The translations under genes were made by a program, and so were the position numbers. A stretch of DNA of 15,705 bases from CAZGKW01 sp964526295 (lineage in GTDB: Bacteria > Planctomycetota > Phycisphaerae > FEN-1346), in the NCBI GenBank assembly GCA_964526295.1, contig CAZGKW010000068.1:1-15705 (forward strand), in the 5' to 3' direction. Position 1 is the first letter of the stretch, and every line of letters begins with the position of its first letter. The notes under the pieces are model-generated. The model was not told the origin of the DNA. It did no database searches and worked only from the letters and a program-made list of their open reading frames with translations. This document shows, piece by piece, positions 1 to 7,008 of the stretch.

Positions 1-190
1 ACCCCGGCGCGTCCCGAGAGGTATACTATAACTACCCGTCGAGCGGCGTCGGGGCCGCCCTCTCGCGCCTGGACAACATCGCCGCCGCTTCGGACGGTAT
101 TCTGAACGGATGGCCGCACGTCGCTGACGGGCCGTGGGTTGACACGCCCGCGGAGGGTTGCAGCCGCGCCGGGCCGCCGCCGGACGCGGC

Positions 191-211
191 CGGAAAAAAC
201 CGTATTATGTC
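191..211 (+). repeat. Inverted repeat, left copy
   Basis: GGAAAAAACCGTATTATGTC (192-211) recurs as its reverse complement at 1475-1494, with one A fewer in the A-run. The similarity continues inward loosely: CCGGATTTCC follows on this side, and CCGGAAAACC follows in the reverse complement of the right copy. The two copies face each other across the DUF4238 gene. The AT-rich core is unlike the surrounding GC-rich sequence. Confidence 0.75.
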
Positions 212-236
212 ACCGGATTTCCGCACCGGATTTCCG
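211..236 (+). repeat. 13-bp tandem duplication
   Basis: CACCGGATTTCCG occurs twice back to back (211-223 and 224-236). It adjoins the inner side of the left inverted repeat. It may be a slippage product or part of the repeat element itself. Confidence 0.8.
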
Positions 237-338
237 CGAAATCCTCGCCGCGAACTCTCCGGCTCTCTCTTGAACACCCCTCTCTGAGTTAACAACCCCG
301 TTCGTACTGGGGCCAGCAGTGATTTCGAACTGCGAGCA

Positions 339-1328
339 TCACCGCTGGGGTCTACCGTTTCGAGGTTCCCATTTCGGCTTCCGTGTCCTCTTGTCCCAAA
401 CGAATGAGCTTCGGAGAAACTGGCCGTTGGGTCCGGGGATCGTCTCTGTCCGAATCACCGGCGATTTATCGGCATACTCCTTTACAAGTCTGGCGAATCC
501 CGGCTTGCTGGCATAGACAGTCTCGTAGGCAAAACGACAGACTTGGCGGTTCATCTCATTGACCGTCGCTGCATCATTCAACTCGCCGTAACAAAGCCCG
601 TGACAGGCGAACTGATCCCGCTTCGTCGAGTGTCCGTATATCATCAGGTCGGGGGCTACGGGAAACATCAGCACAATCGGGCCATCAAGACGAACCGTGT
701 ACGGCTGCATCTGGTTTTCTGGAAGCGACGGGTCAAACCAGATAACCGGGTTGTCGCTGGTCAGAAACGGAACATCTGTCTTGTTGTGCAGCACGCCAAT
801 CCCGATTTGCCCCAGCAATTCACGGATGCCGTTGATGCTAGGGACCATTGCGTGGATTGACTGGTGGGGATCAATGGGCACAGCCACATGGTCGAGGATG
901 TCCTCGCAGCCCTTTGGCGGCGGTGGCAGGTTGCCGGCAGTGCCCAACTGGCGCATGGTCGCCTTCACGGTATCCGCCGACAGCTTCTCGGTGGCATCAC
1001 GTGCCGCTGGAACCCGTGCGCGTTGAAGTGCGATGAAGGCGTAGATCGTGCCGAGAGCGTCGTTGACGCTCTCTTTGGCGCGGAACTTCTTGACGATTTC
1101 CGGCCACTTGGTCTCGTACCTGTTGAGATAGTCTTCGAGCTTGTCGTGGTCATATCCGCCGTCCGGCAGGGGCTGGGAGTAGTAGTACCTGTGGACACCG
1201 GTATTGTCCGGCGATAGCAGCAGTTCCTTCGTGGGCTCGTCTTTTCGATAGACGTAGAGCTTCCCCCTATCGTCGCAAAACGATTTCAGGTACGCCTTGG
1301 GAACGTAATGGTGCCGCTTCTTCGCCAT
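339..1328 (-). CDS. DUF4238 domain protein
   Basis: This 329-residue protein has unknown function. The N-terminus, KKRHHYVPKAYLKSFCDDRG, followed by a KLYVYRK strand is the hallmark of DUF4238 (H-Y-V-P-x-x-Y-L-x-x-F). The central PFLTSDNPVIWFDP (S-D-N-P) and a late NEMNRQVCRFAYETVYAS helix also fit the family. The length is normal, and there is no signal peptide or membrane segment, so it is probably cytoplasmic. I chose the ATG at 1328 because the family motif begins right after it. A GTG six codons upstream (1346) keeps the frame open, but neither site has a clear Shine-Dalgarno. The gene lies on the opposite strand to the RHS remnants around it, between inverted repeats, and looks like an acquired passenger gene. 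DUF4238 genes are often accessory and patchily distributed, but no biochemical activity is established. Confidence 0.85.
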   Translation of the reverse strand: MAKKRHHYVPKAYLKSFCDDRGKLYVYRKDEPTKELLLSPDNTGVHRYYYSQPLPDGGYDHDKLEDYLNRYETKWPEIVKKFRAKESVNDALGTIYAFIALQRARVPAARDATEKLSADTVKATMRQLGTAGNLPPPPKGCEDILDHVAVPIDPHQSIHAMVPSINGIRELLGQIGIGVLHNKTDVPFLTSDNPVIWFDPSLPENQMQPYTVRLDGPIVLMFPVAPDLMIYGHSTKRDQFACHGLCYGELNDAATVNEMNRQVCRFAYETVYASKPGFARLVKEYADKSPVIRTETIPGPNGQFLRSSFVWDKRTRKPKWEPRNGRPQR

Positions 1329-1474
1329 GTGGACGCATTGAACCACACAATCGAAACTGCCTCAAGCAGAAAGCATGGTTAACGGCGACGGTTCGCCCCG
1401 GAAGCCGCCGATAGTTCGAACTCGCGCCGGGTATATAACAAGTAGGGGGACCATTCGACCTGGGGTTTTCCGGG

Positions 1475-1494
1475 GACATAATACGGTTTTTCCG
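1475..1494 (-). repeat. Inverted repeat, right copy
   Basis: On the minus strand this reads GGAAAAACCGTATTATGTC after the leading C. It matches 191-211 apart from one missing A. RHS coding similarity resumes at 1497, only a few bases beyond it, so this repeat marks the right edge of the interruption closely. Confidence 0.75.
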
Positions 1495-1496
1495 TT

Positions 1497-1673
1497 GAGG
1501 GGCACCGGCGGATCGCCAAGCGTGTCCCCGGCTCGGACTGGGACCGGACCGACTACTACTACACCACCGCCTGGCAGACCATCGAGGAACGGACCGACGA
1601 CAACCTCGACTCCGAAGACAGCGAAAAAAAGACACTAAGTGTCTTTTTTCTGCGCCTAATCCGTTGTGGATAA
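1497..1673 (+). pseudogene. RHS-repeat protein, broken fragment B
   Basis: From 1497 the frame reads EGHRRIAKRVPGSDWDRTDY, then YYTTAWQTIEERTDDN. This is the RHS segment usually written D-G-L-x-R-R-I-x-K followed by a D-Y-Y-Y..W-Q-x-x-E strand. The recognisable part ends near 1623, where the palindromic element begins. The frame then reads through the palindrome and stops at the TAA at 1671-1673. About one third of a typical RHS protein that should lie between fragments A and B is missing, so this is a substitution and not a simple insertion. No start codon or ribosome binding site belongs to this piece. Confidence 0.65.
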
Positions 1674-1713
1674 AGGGCTTAGCTTCTGCCAAAAAGACAC
1701 TTAGTGTCTTTTT
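1624..1713. repeat. Pair of AT-rich palindromes in opposite orientation
   Basis: Palindrome 1 (1625-1649) has 12-bp arms around a central A. Palindrome 2 (1691-1713) has 11-bp arms around a central T. Both use the arm AAAAAGACACT. Because the central base is complementary, palindrome 2 is the reverse complement of the core of palindrome 1, so the unit of about 90 bp has inverted ends that are themselves palindromic. The 41-bp spacer codes for nothing. The unit splits the RHS reading frame and introduces a stop. Its form is that of a REP doublet (BIME-like) or a small MITE. Either hairpin followed by its T-run could also act as a bidirectional terminator. Confidence 0.75.
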
Positions 1714-1716
1714 CTT

Positions 1717-2095
1717 GACCAGGCAGCCCGCCGGCGGGTCGGAAGCGGTTCCGACGGCTCGGGCGGCGACGCGGACGGGGATTGCATTGACTCCGACGAC
1801 GAACATCTCTATGACACGCAGGACGCGAACTTCAGCGTGACGGCCCTGGTCGACGGCTCGGACGGAGCGGTGGTCGAGCGCTACATGTATTCGCCCTACG
1901 GGGAGGTGACGGTCCTCGGGCGGCGACCAGGACTCAGGCGGCGACAGTTACGAATGGACCGTGGACCCGGACATGGCGGGTGCGGCCGTCGCCCAGTCCG
2001 ACGTCGGCAACCCGATCCTCTATTGCGGCTACTACCACGATTGGGAAACCGGCCTTTACCGCGTGCGGCATCGGTATTATGACCCGCCCCTCGGG
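1717..2095 (+). pseudogene. RHS-repeat protein, broken fragment C, frameshifted
   Basis: One frame reads DADGDCIDSDDEHLYDTQDA, then NFSVTALVDGSDG and AVVERYMYSPYGEVTVL up to about 1918. The continuation, from G-G-D-Q-D through NPILYCGYYHDWETGLYRVR to HRYYDPPLGR, lies in the next frame, so one frameshift is needed near 1918-1925. ERYxYSPYGE, ETGLYxxRxRYYDPxLGR and the asparagine-rich linker are the conserved end of the RHS core, where the cleavage domain normally leads into a variable C-terminal toxin or tail. The core ends at 2095 and unrelated coding sequence follows without the usual W/F-x-S-x-D-P-I. Together with the stop and deletion upstream, this is a dead gene. Confidence 0.8.
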
Positions 2096-2512
2096 CGGGG
2101 TGCCGGCGTCTGGATCGGCCACGCGGGGCCCGGCCCGTTGGAGGGCGATCCGGTGGCCCTTGAGTCGCCCGCGTTCGCGGCCGGGACGATCACGGCGCTG
2201 GACGGTCTGCCGCTCGATCGGAGCCGCAGGATCCTGGTCACCGCCTGCGGGCGGGCGGAGAACACCGGCATGGAGTTCGTGAAGGAGCGGCGCACCCTGG
2301 GACGGAACTGGGGAGAAACGCCGGTGCGCATCGAGGCCGTCACGGCGACGGTGAACCTGGAGGCCGTCGGCATCACGGGCGGGACGTGCCTGGCCCTGGG
2401 GCCCGACGGCCGCCCGACGGCGACGGTGCCGCTTACGCGAGACGCCGAGGGGGACCTCACGCTCCGGCTCTCGCCCGAGCACCGGACGATGTGGTACCTG
2501 ATCAGCCGCTGA
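2096..2512 (+). pseudogene. C-terminal remnant of a glycosidase-type protein
   Basis: From 2096 to the TGA at 2510-2512 the frame reads about 138 residues that do not belong to RHS. They include PLDRSRRILVTACGRAENTG, then a stretch centred on LGRNWGETPVRIEAVTATVNL, and finish with TVPLTRDAEG and RTMWYLISR. This pattern (a polar strand S-R-R-I-L-V-x-A, A-E-N-T-G-M, x-W-G-x-x-P-V-x-I-E-x-V, and a final aromatic-rich strand) resembles the C-terminal beta-sandwich of large planctomycete glycoside hydrolase-like proteins. No catalytic domain is present. The piece is fused in frame to the last RHS segment, so a chimeric frame of about 183 codons is open from 1961 to 2512. I consider it non-functional. 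The family assignment is from pattern memory only. Confidence 0.5.
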
Positions 2513-2516
2513 GGCC

Positions 2517-2629
2517 AGGGGCGCTCGCCGTTTCGAGCGGCGGCCGGGAAAGCCTGCCCCGAGCTTGCCGAAAGGCCCGCCGTGGGGCGCCGCACGAGGG
2601 GCGCTCGCCGTTTCGAGCGGCGGCCGGGA
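2517..2629 (+). repeat. 33-bp direct repeat, two copies 80 bp apart
   Basis: Positions 2517-2549 and 2597-2629 are identical over 33 bp. Each begins AGGGGCGCTCGCCGTTTCGA and ends in GCGGCGGCCGGGA. The first copy starts five bases after the stop codon of the glycosidase remnant. The second ends at the putative Shine-Dalgarno of the GH65 gene. Such GC-rich units look like dispersed intergenic repeats. With only two copies and no array, this is not CRISPR. Confidence 0.85.
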
Positions 2630-2631
2630 GG
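2626..2631 (+). promoter_or_regulatory. Shine-Dalgarno that sets the GH65 start
   Basis: GGGAGG lies five bases before the GTG at 2637. It supports this GTG over an in-frame ATG at 2565, which would place 24 low-complexity codons across the direct repeat. The 5' half of the site is the last three bases of the second repeat copy. Confidence 0.5.
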
Positions 2632-2636
2632 CCGCC

Positions 2637-4913
2637 GTGGCGCCGTGCCGGGCGCAGGGTATCCGCTTGCAGGAGTGCGAAGCCGTGTGCGACCGCTGGA
2701 CGATCGTCGAGGACGGTTTCGACCCGGCGACGAGCCGGGCGTATGAGGGTTTCTTCACGCTCGGATCGGGCTATCTCCACGTTCGGGGCTCTTTGGAGGA
2801 GCACCTGGCCGACTGCCGGCAGAACGTCGAGTACGACCGCCGGCCCAGCAACACGACCGCTGAGCGGTTCCCCGAGACGCGGCTTCGGTGGGGGACCTTC
2901 GTGCCGGGCGTCGTCGGGCCGCACCCGTGGCTCATCCGCGAGATGGTCAACCTGCCCTGGTTCCTGGACCTGGCGCCGACGGTGGCGGGCGAGCGGCTCG
3001 ACGTGACTCAGTCGCAGGTCAAAGACCATCGCCGGGAGCTCGACCTGCGGCGGGCGGTCCTTTCGCGCCGTCTGACCTGGCGCCCCGCGGGCGGGCCGGC
3101 CGTCGAGGTGGTCTTCGAACGGTTCGTCAGCGGTGCTCGGCCGCACCTCTCGGTGCAGCGGATGACCCTTACGGCCGAGGCCGAGACGCGCGCGACGGTC
3201 CGTGGCGGGATCGACTCCGACGTCCGCACGAACGGCTACGATCACCTCGTCGAGCGGGACCTCTGGGCGGAGGGCGCGGCGGGGGTCCTCTGCCGCGTCC
3301 GGACGAACGGCGGCGACGTGGTGCGGACCGTGGCGCGGCTCTCGGCGGCCGGCGCGGCCTGGCAGTACGCCGCCGGTGAGCTCCGGGCCGCCCGCGTCGC
3401 CGAGCTGACACTCCGGCCCGGCGAGCCGCTCGTCGTCGAGAAACGGACGGCCGTCACGACGAGCCGCGACCTGGATGAGGCCGACGCCGCGCGGGTCCTC
3501 GACGAGGCGGCGGCACTCCCCTACGAGGACCTCCTCGCCGAGCACGCCGGCGTGTGGGAGGCGCGGTGGGACGCCTCGGACGTGGTGATCGAAGGCGACG
3601 CCGAGTCGCAGCTCGCCATCCGGGCGGCCGTCTATCACCTGCTGCGGGCCCTGGTGCGGGGCGACCCGCGGGTGGCCATCGGGGCGAAAGGCTTCGCGGG
3701 CGAGGCCTACCGCGGCCACTTCTTCTGGGACACAGAGATGTACATGCTGCCGTTCTACCTGTACACGGCTCCGGCGTCGGCCCGGTCGCTGGTCGACTTC
3801 CGGGTGCAGACGCTGGCCGGGGCCCGGCGGCTCGCCCGACGCTACGGCTGCCGCGGGGCCCGCTACGCGTGGATGTCCGACACCGAGGGGCAGGAATGCT
3901 GCCCCCACTGGCAGATCGCCGACCACCAGGTCCACGTGACGGCGGCGGCGGTTTACGGCCTGGCGCACTGGGCCCGGGCGGCGGGCGACGCGGCGTACCT
4001 CGAAGGCCCGGCCGCCGAGGCGATCGTCGAGACGGCCCGCTACTGGCTCGACCGGATGGACACGCGGTCGGGCGAGTACCACCCGAGCCTTCTCGGCGTC
4101 ATGGGCCCGGACGAGTACACGCTCTACGCGTCGAATAATGCGTATACGAACCGCATGGCGGCGTTCGCCCTGCGTCTGGCGGCCGAGACGGGCCCGGCCG
4201 GCGGCGCGACCGACGAGCAGCGGCGGGCCTTCGCCGAGGCGGCGACCGGGCTCCCGCTGGCGCGCCGGGCGGACGGCCTGGTCCTTCAGTGCGAGGAGTT
4301 CGAGCGGCTGGCCGAGCCCGACTTCGAGCACGTCTGGACGGACCGGTCGCAGCCGGTCGCGCGGTTCGTCCCGCAGGAGCGGCTCTACCGGACGAAGTGC
4401 CCCAAGCAGGCCGACGTGCTGCTCCTGATGATGCTCTTCCCCGGCGAGTTCACCGACGCCGAGGTCCGGGCGGCGTGGGACTATTACGTCCCGTATACAA
4501 CCCACGATTCGTCGCTGTCGGCGTCGGTCCACGCGATCGTGGCGTGCCGGCTGGGCCTGGAGGAGGCGGCGTGGGCGTTCTGGCGGGCGAGTGCCGGGAG
4601 GGACCTCGACACGGCCCACGGCGGGGCGGCCGAGGGGGTCCACATCGCGGCGGCCGGCGGGAACTGGATGACGGTCGTCCTGGGGTTCGCCGGGATGCGG
4701 ACCGCGATGCAGGCGGACGTCCTGACGTTCCGGCCGCGGCTGCCGAAGGCCTGGACGCGCCTGGCGTTTCCGGTCGTCTGGAAGGGCACGCCCGTTTTCG
4801 TCGACGCGACGCCCGACGGGACGACGGTGACGAACCGCGGCGAGGCGCCGCTGGAGGTCCGCGTGGGCGAGGAGACGCGGACAATCGGTCCGGGCGACGC
4901 GGCGACCTTCTGA
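2637..4913 (+). CDS. Glycoside hydrolase family 65 disaccharide phosphorylase
   Basis: This 758-residue protein has the normal length for GH65. Family enzymes split alpha-glucosides (maltose, trehalose, kojibiose, nigerose and others) with phosphate, giving beta-glucose 1-phosphate. The N-terminal beta-sandwich begins with CDRWTIVEDGFDP and AYEGFFTLGSGYLHVRGSLE. The (alpha/alpha)6 barrel has HFFWDTEMYMLPF (about residues 361-373) and GPDEYTLYASNNAYTN with the expected general acid E493. K-Q-A-D follows, and THDSSLS near 622-628 is the phosphate-binding region of the phosphorylases, which argues against a hydrolase. There is no signal peptide, so it is cytoplasmic. The sugar specificity cannot be read. 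The start is the GTG with a good Shine-Dalgarno at 2626-2631. It stands alone on the plus strand, follows dead genes, and converges with the pseudopilin gene 50 bp away. I see no promoter or terminator. Confidence 0.9.
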   Translation: MAPCRAQGIRLQECEAVCDRWTIVEDGFDPATSRAYEGFFTLGSGYLHVRGSLEEHLADCRQNVEYDRRPSNTTAERFPETRLRWGTFVPGVVGPHPWLIREMVNLPWFLDLAPTVAGERLDVTQSQVKDHRRELDLRRAVLSRRLTWRPAGGPAVEVVFERFVSGARPHLSVQRMTLTAEAETRATVRGGIDSDVRTNGYDHLVERDLWAEGAAGVLCRVRTNGGDVVRTVARLSAAGAAWQYAAGELRAARVAELTLRPGEPLVVEKRTAVTTSRDLDEADAARVLDEAAALPYEDLLAEHAGVWEARWDASDVVIEGDAESQLAIRAAVYHLLRALVRGDPRVAIGAKGFAGEAYRGHFFWDTEMYMLPFYLYTAPASARSLVDFRVQTLAGARRLARRYGCRGARYAWMSDTEGQECCPHWQIADHQVHVTAAAVYGLAHWARAAGDAAYLEGPAAEAIVETARYWLDRMDTRSGEYHPSLLGVMGPDEYTLYASNNAYTNRMAAFALRLAAETGPAGGATDEQRRAFAEAATGLPLARRADGLVLQCEEFERLAEPDFEHVWTDRSQPVARFVPQERLYRTKCPKQADVLLLMMLFPGEFTDAEVRAAWDYYVPYTTHDSSLSASVHAIVACRLGLEEAAWAFWRASAGRDLDTAHGGAAEGVHIAAAGGNWMTVVLGFAGMRTAMQADVLTFRPRLPKAWTRLAFPVVWKGTPVFVDATPDGTTVTNRGEAPLEVRVGEETRTIGPGDAATF

Positions 4914-4963
4914 GGGCCCTCGGCGGGGTGGGCGGCACGGTCACGCGGTTGTGCGGGCGCAAG

Positions 4964-6052
4964 CTACTTCACCGACGGGTCCCAGTAGGCGTTGACGAAC
5001 GAGGGGTTGCCCGGGTCGATGGTGTCGGGGTCCATCCGGCGGACGCTGCCGTCGCCGAAGAGGACGTTGCACCGGCCAAAGTGGCGGGCGTGCCAGTAGG
5101 TGCCGTCCGGGCGGACCCAGCCATCGCCTTCCCAGACGTCGGGGAACTCCTCGGTGGGCCCGTTGGCGACGATGCCCTCGTAGTCGAGGGCCAGGATGGT
5201 GCGTGCCGCCAGGGGCCAGAAGTCGGCGGCCCGGTGGTTGACGCCGTAGCTCGAGGAGCCGGAGAAGCCGGGCTTGCCCTCGGTGCCGCCGCCGATGGTG
5301 GCCACCCGCTCCTTGTAGACCACCTCGCCGATGGCCGCCTCGGCCTGGTAGCCCATGCGTTTGGTGAGCCGCGTGGCTGAGTCGGGTTCGCATATCCAGA
5401 ACCCAAAATGCGCGGTGCCGAGGCCGACATAGGAGATTTCGAGCCGGGACCCGCTGTAGGTGAAGCGGAGTTGGAGGTCGTCGTAGTCGCCGCCCGAGCC
5501 GCCGGTGACCGACGTGTCCTCGAACCCGATCTCGAACCCGTCGCCGTAGACCTTGCGGACCTTGGCGTTCAGGCCCGCGCTGCCCTCGACGTTCGGGTCG
5601 ATGTCGTTCCAGTAGAGGAACCCCTGCCAGCCGGCGTACGGGGGCCGGGTCGACTGGGTCCAGACCCGGAGGTTCGGAAGGCCGATGAGCGGCGTCGGCC
5701 CGGTGCCTTCGACCCGTTCGATCTCGATCGTCGCCGGCGTGCCGTCCTCGGGACAGGTGAGCAGCTCCTGGTGGCCTTCGAGATAGGGCATGACGAGCCC
5801 CGGCCAGCGGTAGACGTCAAGCGACTCGGGGGCCTGGTCGATGCGGCGCTCGGCGGTCCGGGCGCCGAACGCCTCGCCGATCCGCTTCAGATGCGTCGTG
5901 CACTGCATCTGGCGGACGACCTGCCAGACCAGTCGCGTCCCCTGGAACAGCATGGCCAGGAGCACGAGGACAATGACGATGACGACGAGCAGCTCGATGA
6001 GGGTGAAGGCGGCCCCGGCGCCTCTTCGGCGGGTTTCCGGACGACCCCTCAT
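4964..6052 (-). CDS. Type II/IV pseudopilin-like protein with H-x9-DG domain
   Basis: This 362-residue protein has a basic leader ending GAGAA and then FTLIELLVVIVIVLVLLAML, a class III (prepilin) signal. Cleavage is expected between A15 and F16, with the conserved Glu at mature position 5 (E20). The hydrophobic helix anchors it in the membrane until assembly. Near the C-terminus, HFGRCNVLFGDGSVRRM has His324 and Asp334-Gly335 spaced exactly as in the H-x9-DG domain of planctomycete prepilin-like (DUF1559-type) proteins. These are massively amplified in that phylum and their individual roles are unknown. The middle part is beta-rich and may bind a ligand. The leader residue before the cut is Ala instead of the usual Gly. 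The ATG overlaps the stop of the HEAT-repeat gene (ATGA), so the two are translationally coupled. Confidence 0.88.
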   Translation of the reverse strand: MRGRPETRRRGAGAAFTLIELLVVIVIVLVLLAMLFQGTRLVWQVVRQMQCTTHLKRIGEAFGARTAERRIDQAPESLDVYRWPGLVMPYLEGHQELLTCPEDGTPATIEIERVEGTGPTPLIGLPNLRVWTQSTRPPYAGWQGFLYWNDIDPNVEGSAGLNAKVRKVYGDGFEIGFEDTSVTGGSGGDYDDLQLRFTYSGSRLEISYVGLGTAHFGFWICEPDSATRLTKRMGYQAEAAIGEVVYKERVATIGGGTEGKPGFSGSSSYGVNHRAADFWPLAARTILALDYEGIVANGPTEEFPDVWEGDGWVRPDGTYWHARHFGRCNVLFGDGSVRRMDPDTIDPGNPSFVNAYWDPSVK

Positions 6053-6753
6053 CGCAGGTTCTCCTGGCGCCGGGCCGCGTGGTACGCCTTCAGCTCCTCA
6101 TATCGCCGGGCGCCCCGGAGCTGGTCCCAGTAGGTGCGGATGAAACGGAGGGTCTTCTCGCGCTCGGCAAGGGTCCCTCCGGCGTCGAAGGCGAAGTCGA
6201 ACCCCCACAGGCGACGGATGGAGGCGTAGGCGAGGCGCCGCACGTCCTCGGACTCGTCCTCCAGGGCCTCGATCAGGGCGGGGCTGCTCTCGAGGTGGCG
6301 CATCCGGCCGAGGGCCCGGGCGGCGGCGGCCCGCACCTTCGACGAGGGGTCGGTCGCGAGGGTGCGGCGAAGGGCCCCGGCCTGGTCGGCCTCGCCCATC
6401 AGGCCCATCGCCGTGACGGCCGCCTCGCGGACGACCTCTCGCTGGTCCGTCCCGGCCTGAGCGAGGACCGGCGCCTGACTGGTCCCGCCGACGCGCCCGA
6501 GGGCCAGGACCGCCCGGGCCGCCACCCGCGGATCGGGGTCCTGGATGGCCCGGGCGATGGCCTCCGCCCGGGCCGATCCCTCGTCGGCCAGCCGATCGAT
6601 GGCCTCGATCCGATCCTCGGCCCGGTCCGACTTCAGACTCGAGTCGGGACCGCCGCAGCCGCGCAAAAGGTTCGCCGCCAACAGGATCGCAAGCAGCAGC
6701 CCGGCGACAAACAGCAGGATCGGCAGTCTATTGTTCGAGCGCACCGAGCACAC
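6049..6753 (-). CDS. Membrane-anchored HEAT-repeat protein
   Basis: This 234-residue protein has one N-terminal hydrophobic segment (about residues 11-30, PILLFVAGLLLAILLAANLL), then GCGG and a soluble part. It contains about four HEAT or PBS-lyase-type repeats of 30-35 residues, each with the D-P-x-x-x-V-R-x-x-A-x-x-A-L-G pattern (for example DPDPRVAARAVLALGRVGG and DPSSKVRAAAARALGRMRH). HEAT repeats form a solenoid for protein-protein contact. The cysteine after LLRG has Arg at -2, a poor lipobox, so a membrane anchor is more likely than a lipoprotein. The start is taken as the GTG at 6753. A GTG at 6744 is equally possible, and neither has a strong ribosome binding site. It is the first gene of a two-gene unit with the pseudopilin, which suggests a scaffolding role for that protein or its export. 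This is inference. Confidence 0.8.
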   Translation of the reverse strand: MCSVRSNNRLPILLFVAGLLLAILLAANLLRGCGGPDSSLKSDRAEDRIEAIDRLADEGSARAEAIARAIQDPDPRVAARAVLALGRVGGTSQAPVLAQAGTDQREVVREAAVTAMGLMGEADQAGALRRTLATDPSSKVRAAAARALGRMRHLESSPALIEALEDESEDVRRLAYASIRRLWGFDFAFDAGGTLAEREKTLRFIRTYWDQLRGARRYEELKAYHAARRQENLR

Positions 6754-6789
6754 CGCCCCGGCAGGGAACCCGACTGAATCGTCGCCAAC

Positions 6790-6818
6790 AACATACCACG
6801 CCCCCTGACGAGGTGCAA
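6790..6818 (-). promoter_or_regulatory. Candidate sigma-70-type promoter for the HEAT/pseudopilin pair
   Basis: On the minus strand TTGCAC (6818-6813) and TATGTT (6795-6790) are separated by exactly 17 bp. Transcription would start near 6783, about 30 bases before the GTG at 6753. The match is 4 of 6 to each consensus box, in an otherwise GC-rich stretch. Confidence 0.4.
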
Positions 6819-7008
6819 GCGCAACGGATCGGCGGGAATGCCTGGCGGACCCGAAGCGCCGCGTTCACGCCGATACCGCCGGACGTGCCGACCGTTAAAC
6901 AGTGGGAGCCGCTGTCAAGCGAGGCCGGCCGCGGCCTTGCGTCATCCCGCGGCCGCCGGTAGAAGGGCTGGGACGACCTGCGGCCATGCCGGAAAGTGGT
7001 CCCTGTTC

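Larger units (their letters stand above)
3..287 (+). pseudogene. RHS-repeat protein, broken fragment A
   Basis: The frame is open from the left edge to the TGA at 285-287. Positions 18-107 translate to EVYYNYPSSGVGAALSRLDN followed by IAAASDGIL. This matches the spacer-type RHS repeats of large planctomycete surface or secreted proteins, which commonly carry Y-x-Y-G..VGxALSRLD. After about position 115 the reading no longer looks like RHS. It crosses a repeat (191-211) and a 13-bp tandem duplication and then stops. Two later pieces of what appears to be the same protein lie at 1497-1623 and 1717-2095. I infer that this is the upstream part of one RHS gene, broken by insertion and deletion. 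It could also be the end of a separate RHS copy. The true 5' end lies outside the window. Confidence 0.55.
191..1494. mobile_element. Putative repeat-bounded cassette carrying the DUF4238 gene
   Basis: Inverted 20-bp repeats at 192-211 and 1475-1494 enclose a single minus-strand gene (339-1328). RHS-like coding sequence is recognisable up to about 115 and again from 1497, directly after the right repeat, so the segment sits inside a broken RHS gene. No transposase, recombinase or integrase lies within it, and I see no clear target-site duplication at the edges. It could be a non-autonomous element or a recombination product between dispersed REP-like repeats. The boundaries are those of the repeats and may not be the true ends. 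Confidence 0.35.

Noticed and set aside
1329..1340. Leaderless promoter for the DUF4238 gene (TTGAGG, 17 bp, TTCAAT on the minus strand)
   Set aside because: Both boxes are weak, and transcription would start at or inside the start codon. An AT-rich patch at 1430-1440 is another possibility, but it lacks a -35 match.
2517..2629. CRISPR array
   Set aside because: There are only two repeats, one spacer-like gap, no further units and no cas genes.
2565..2636. Upstream ATG start for GH65
   Set aside because: It would add 24 residues encoded largely by the direct repeat and has no fitting ribosome binding site. The GTG at 2637 has one.
2502..4643. A 713-codon minus-strand frame opposite the GH65 gene
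   Set aside because: It is low-complexity, rich in Arg, Pro and Gly, and has no recognisable domain. The plus strand carries clear GH65 motifs throughout.
4912..4921. Terminator between the convergent GH65 and pseudopilin genes
   Set aside because: GAGGGCCCTC is a palindrome without a loop and without a T-run, so a terminator cannot be supported.
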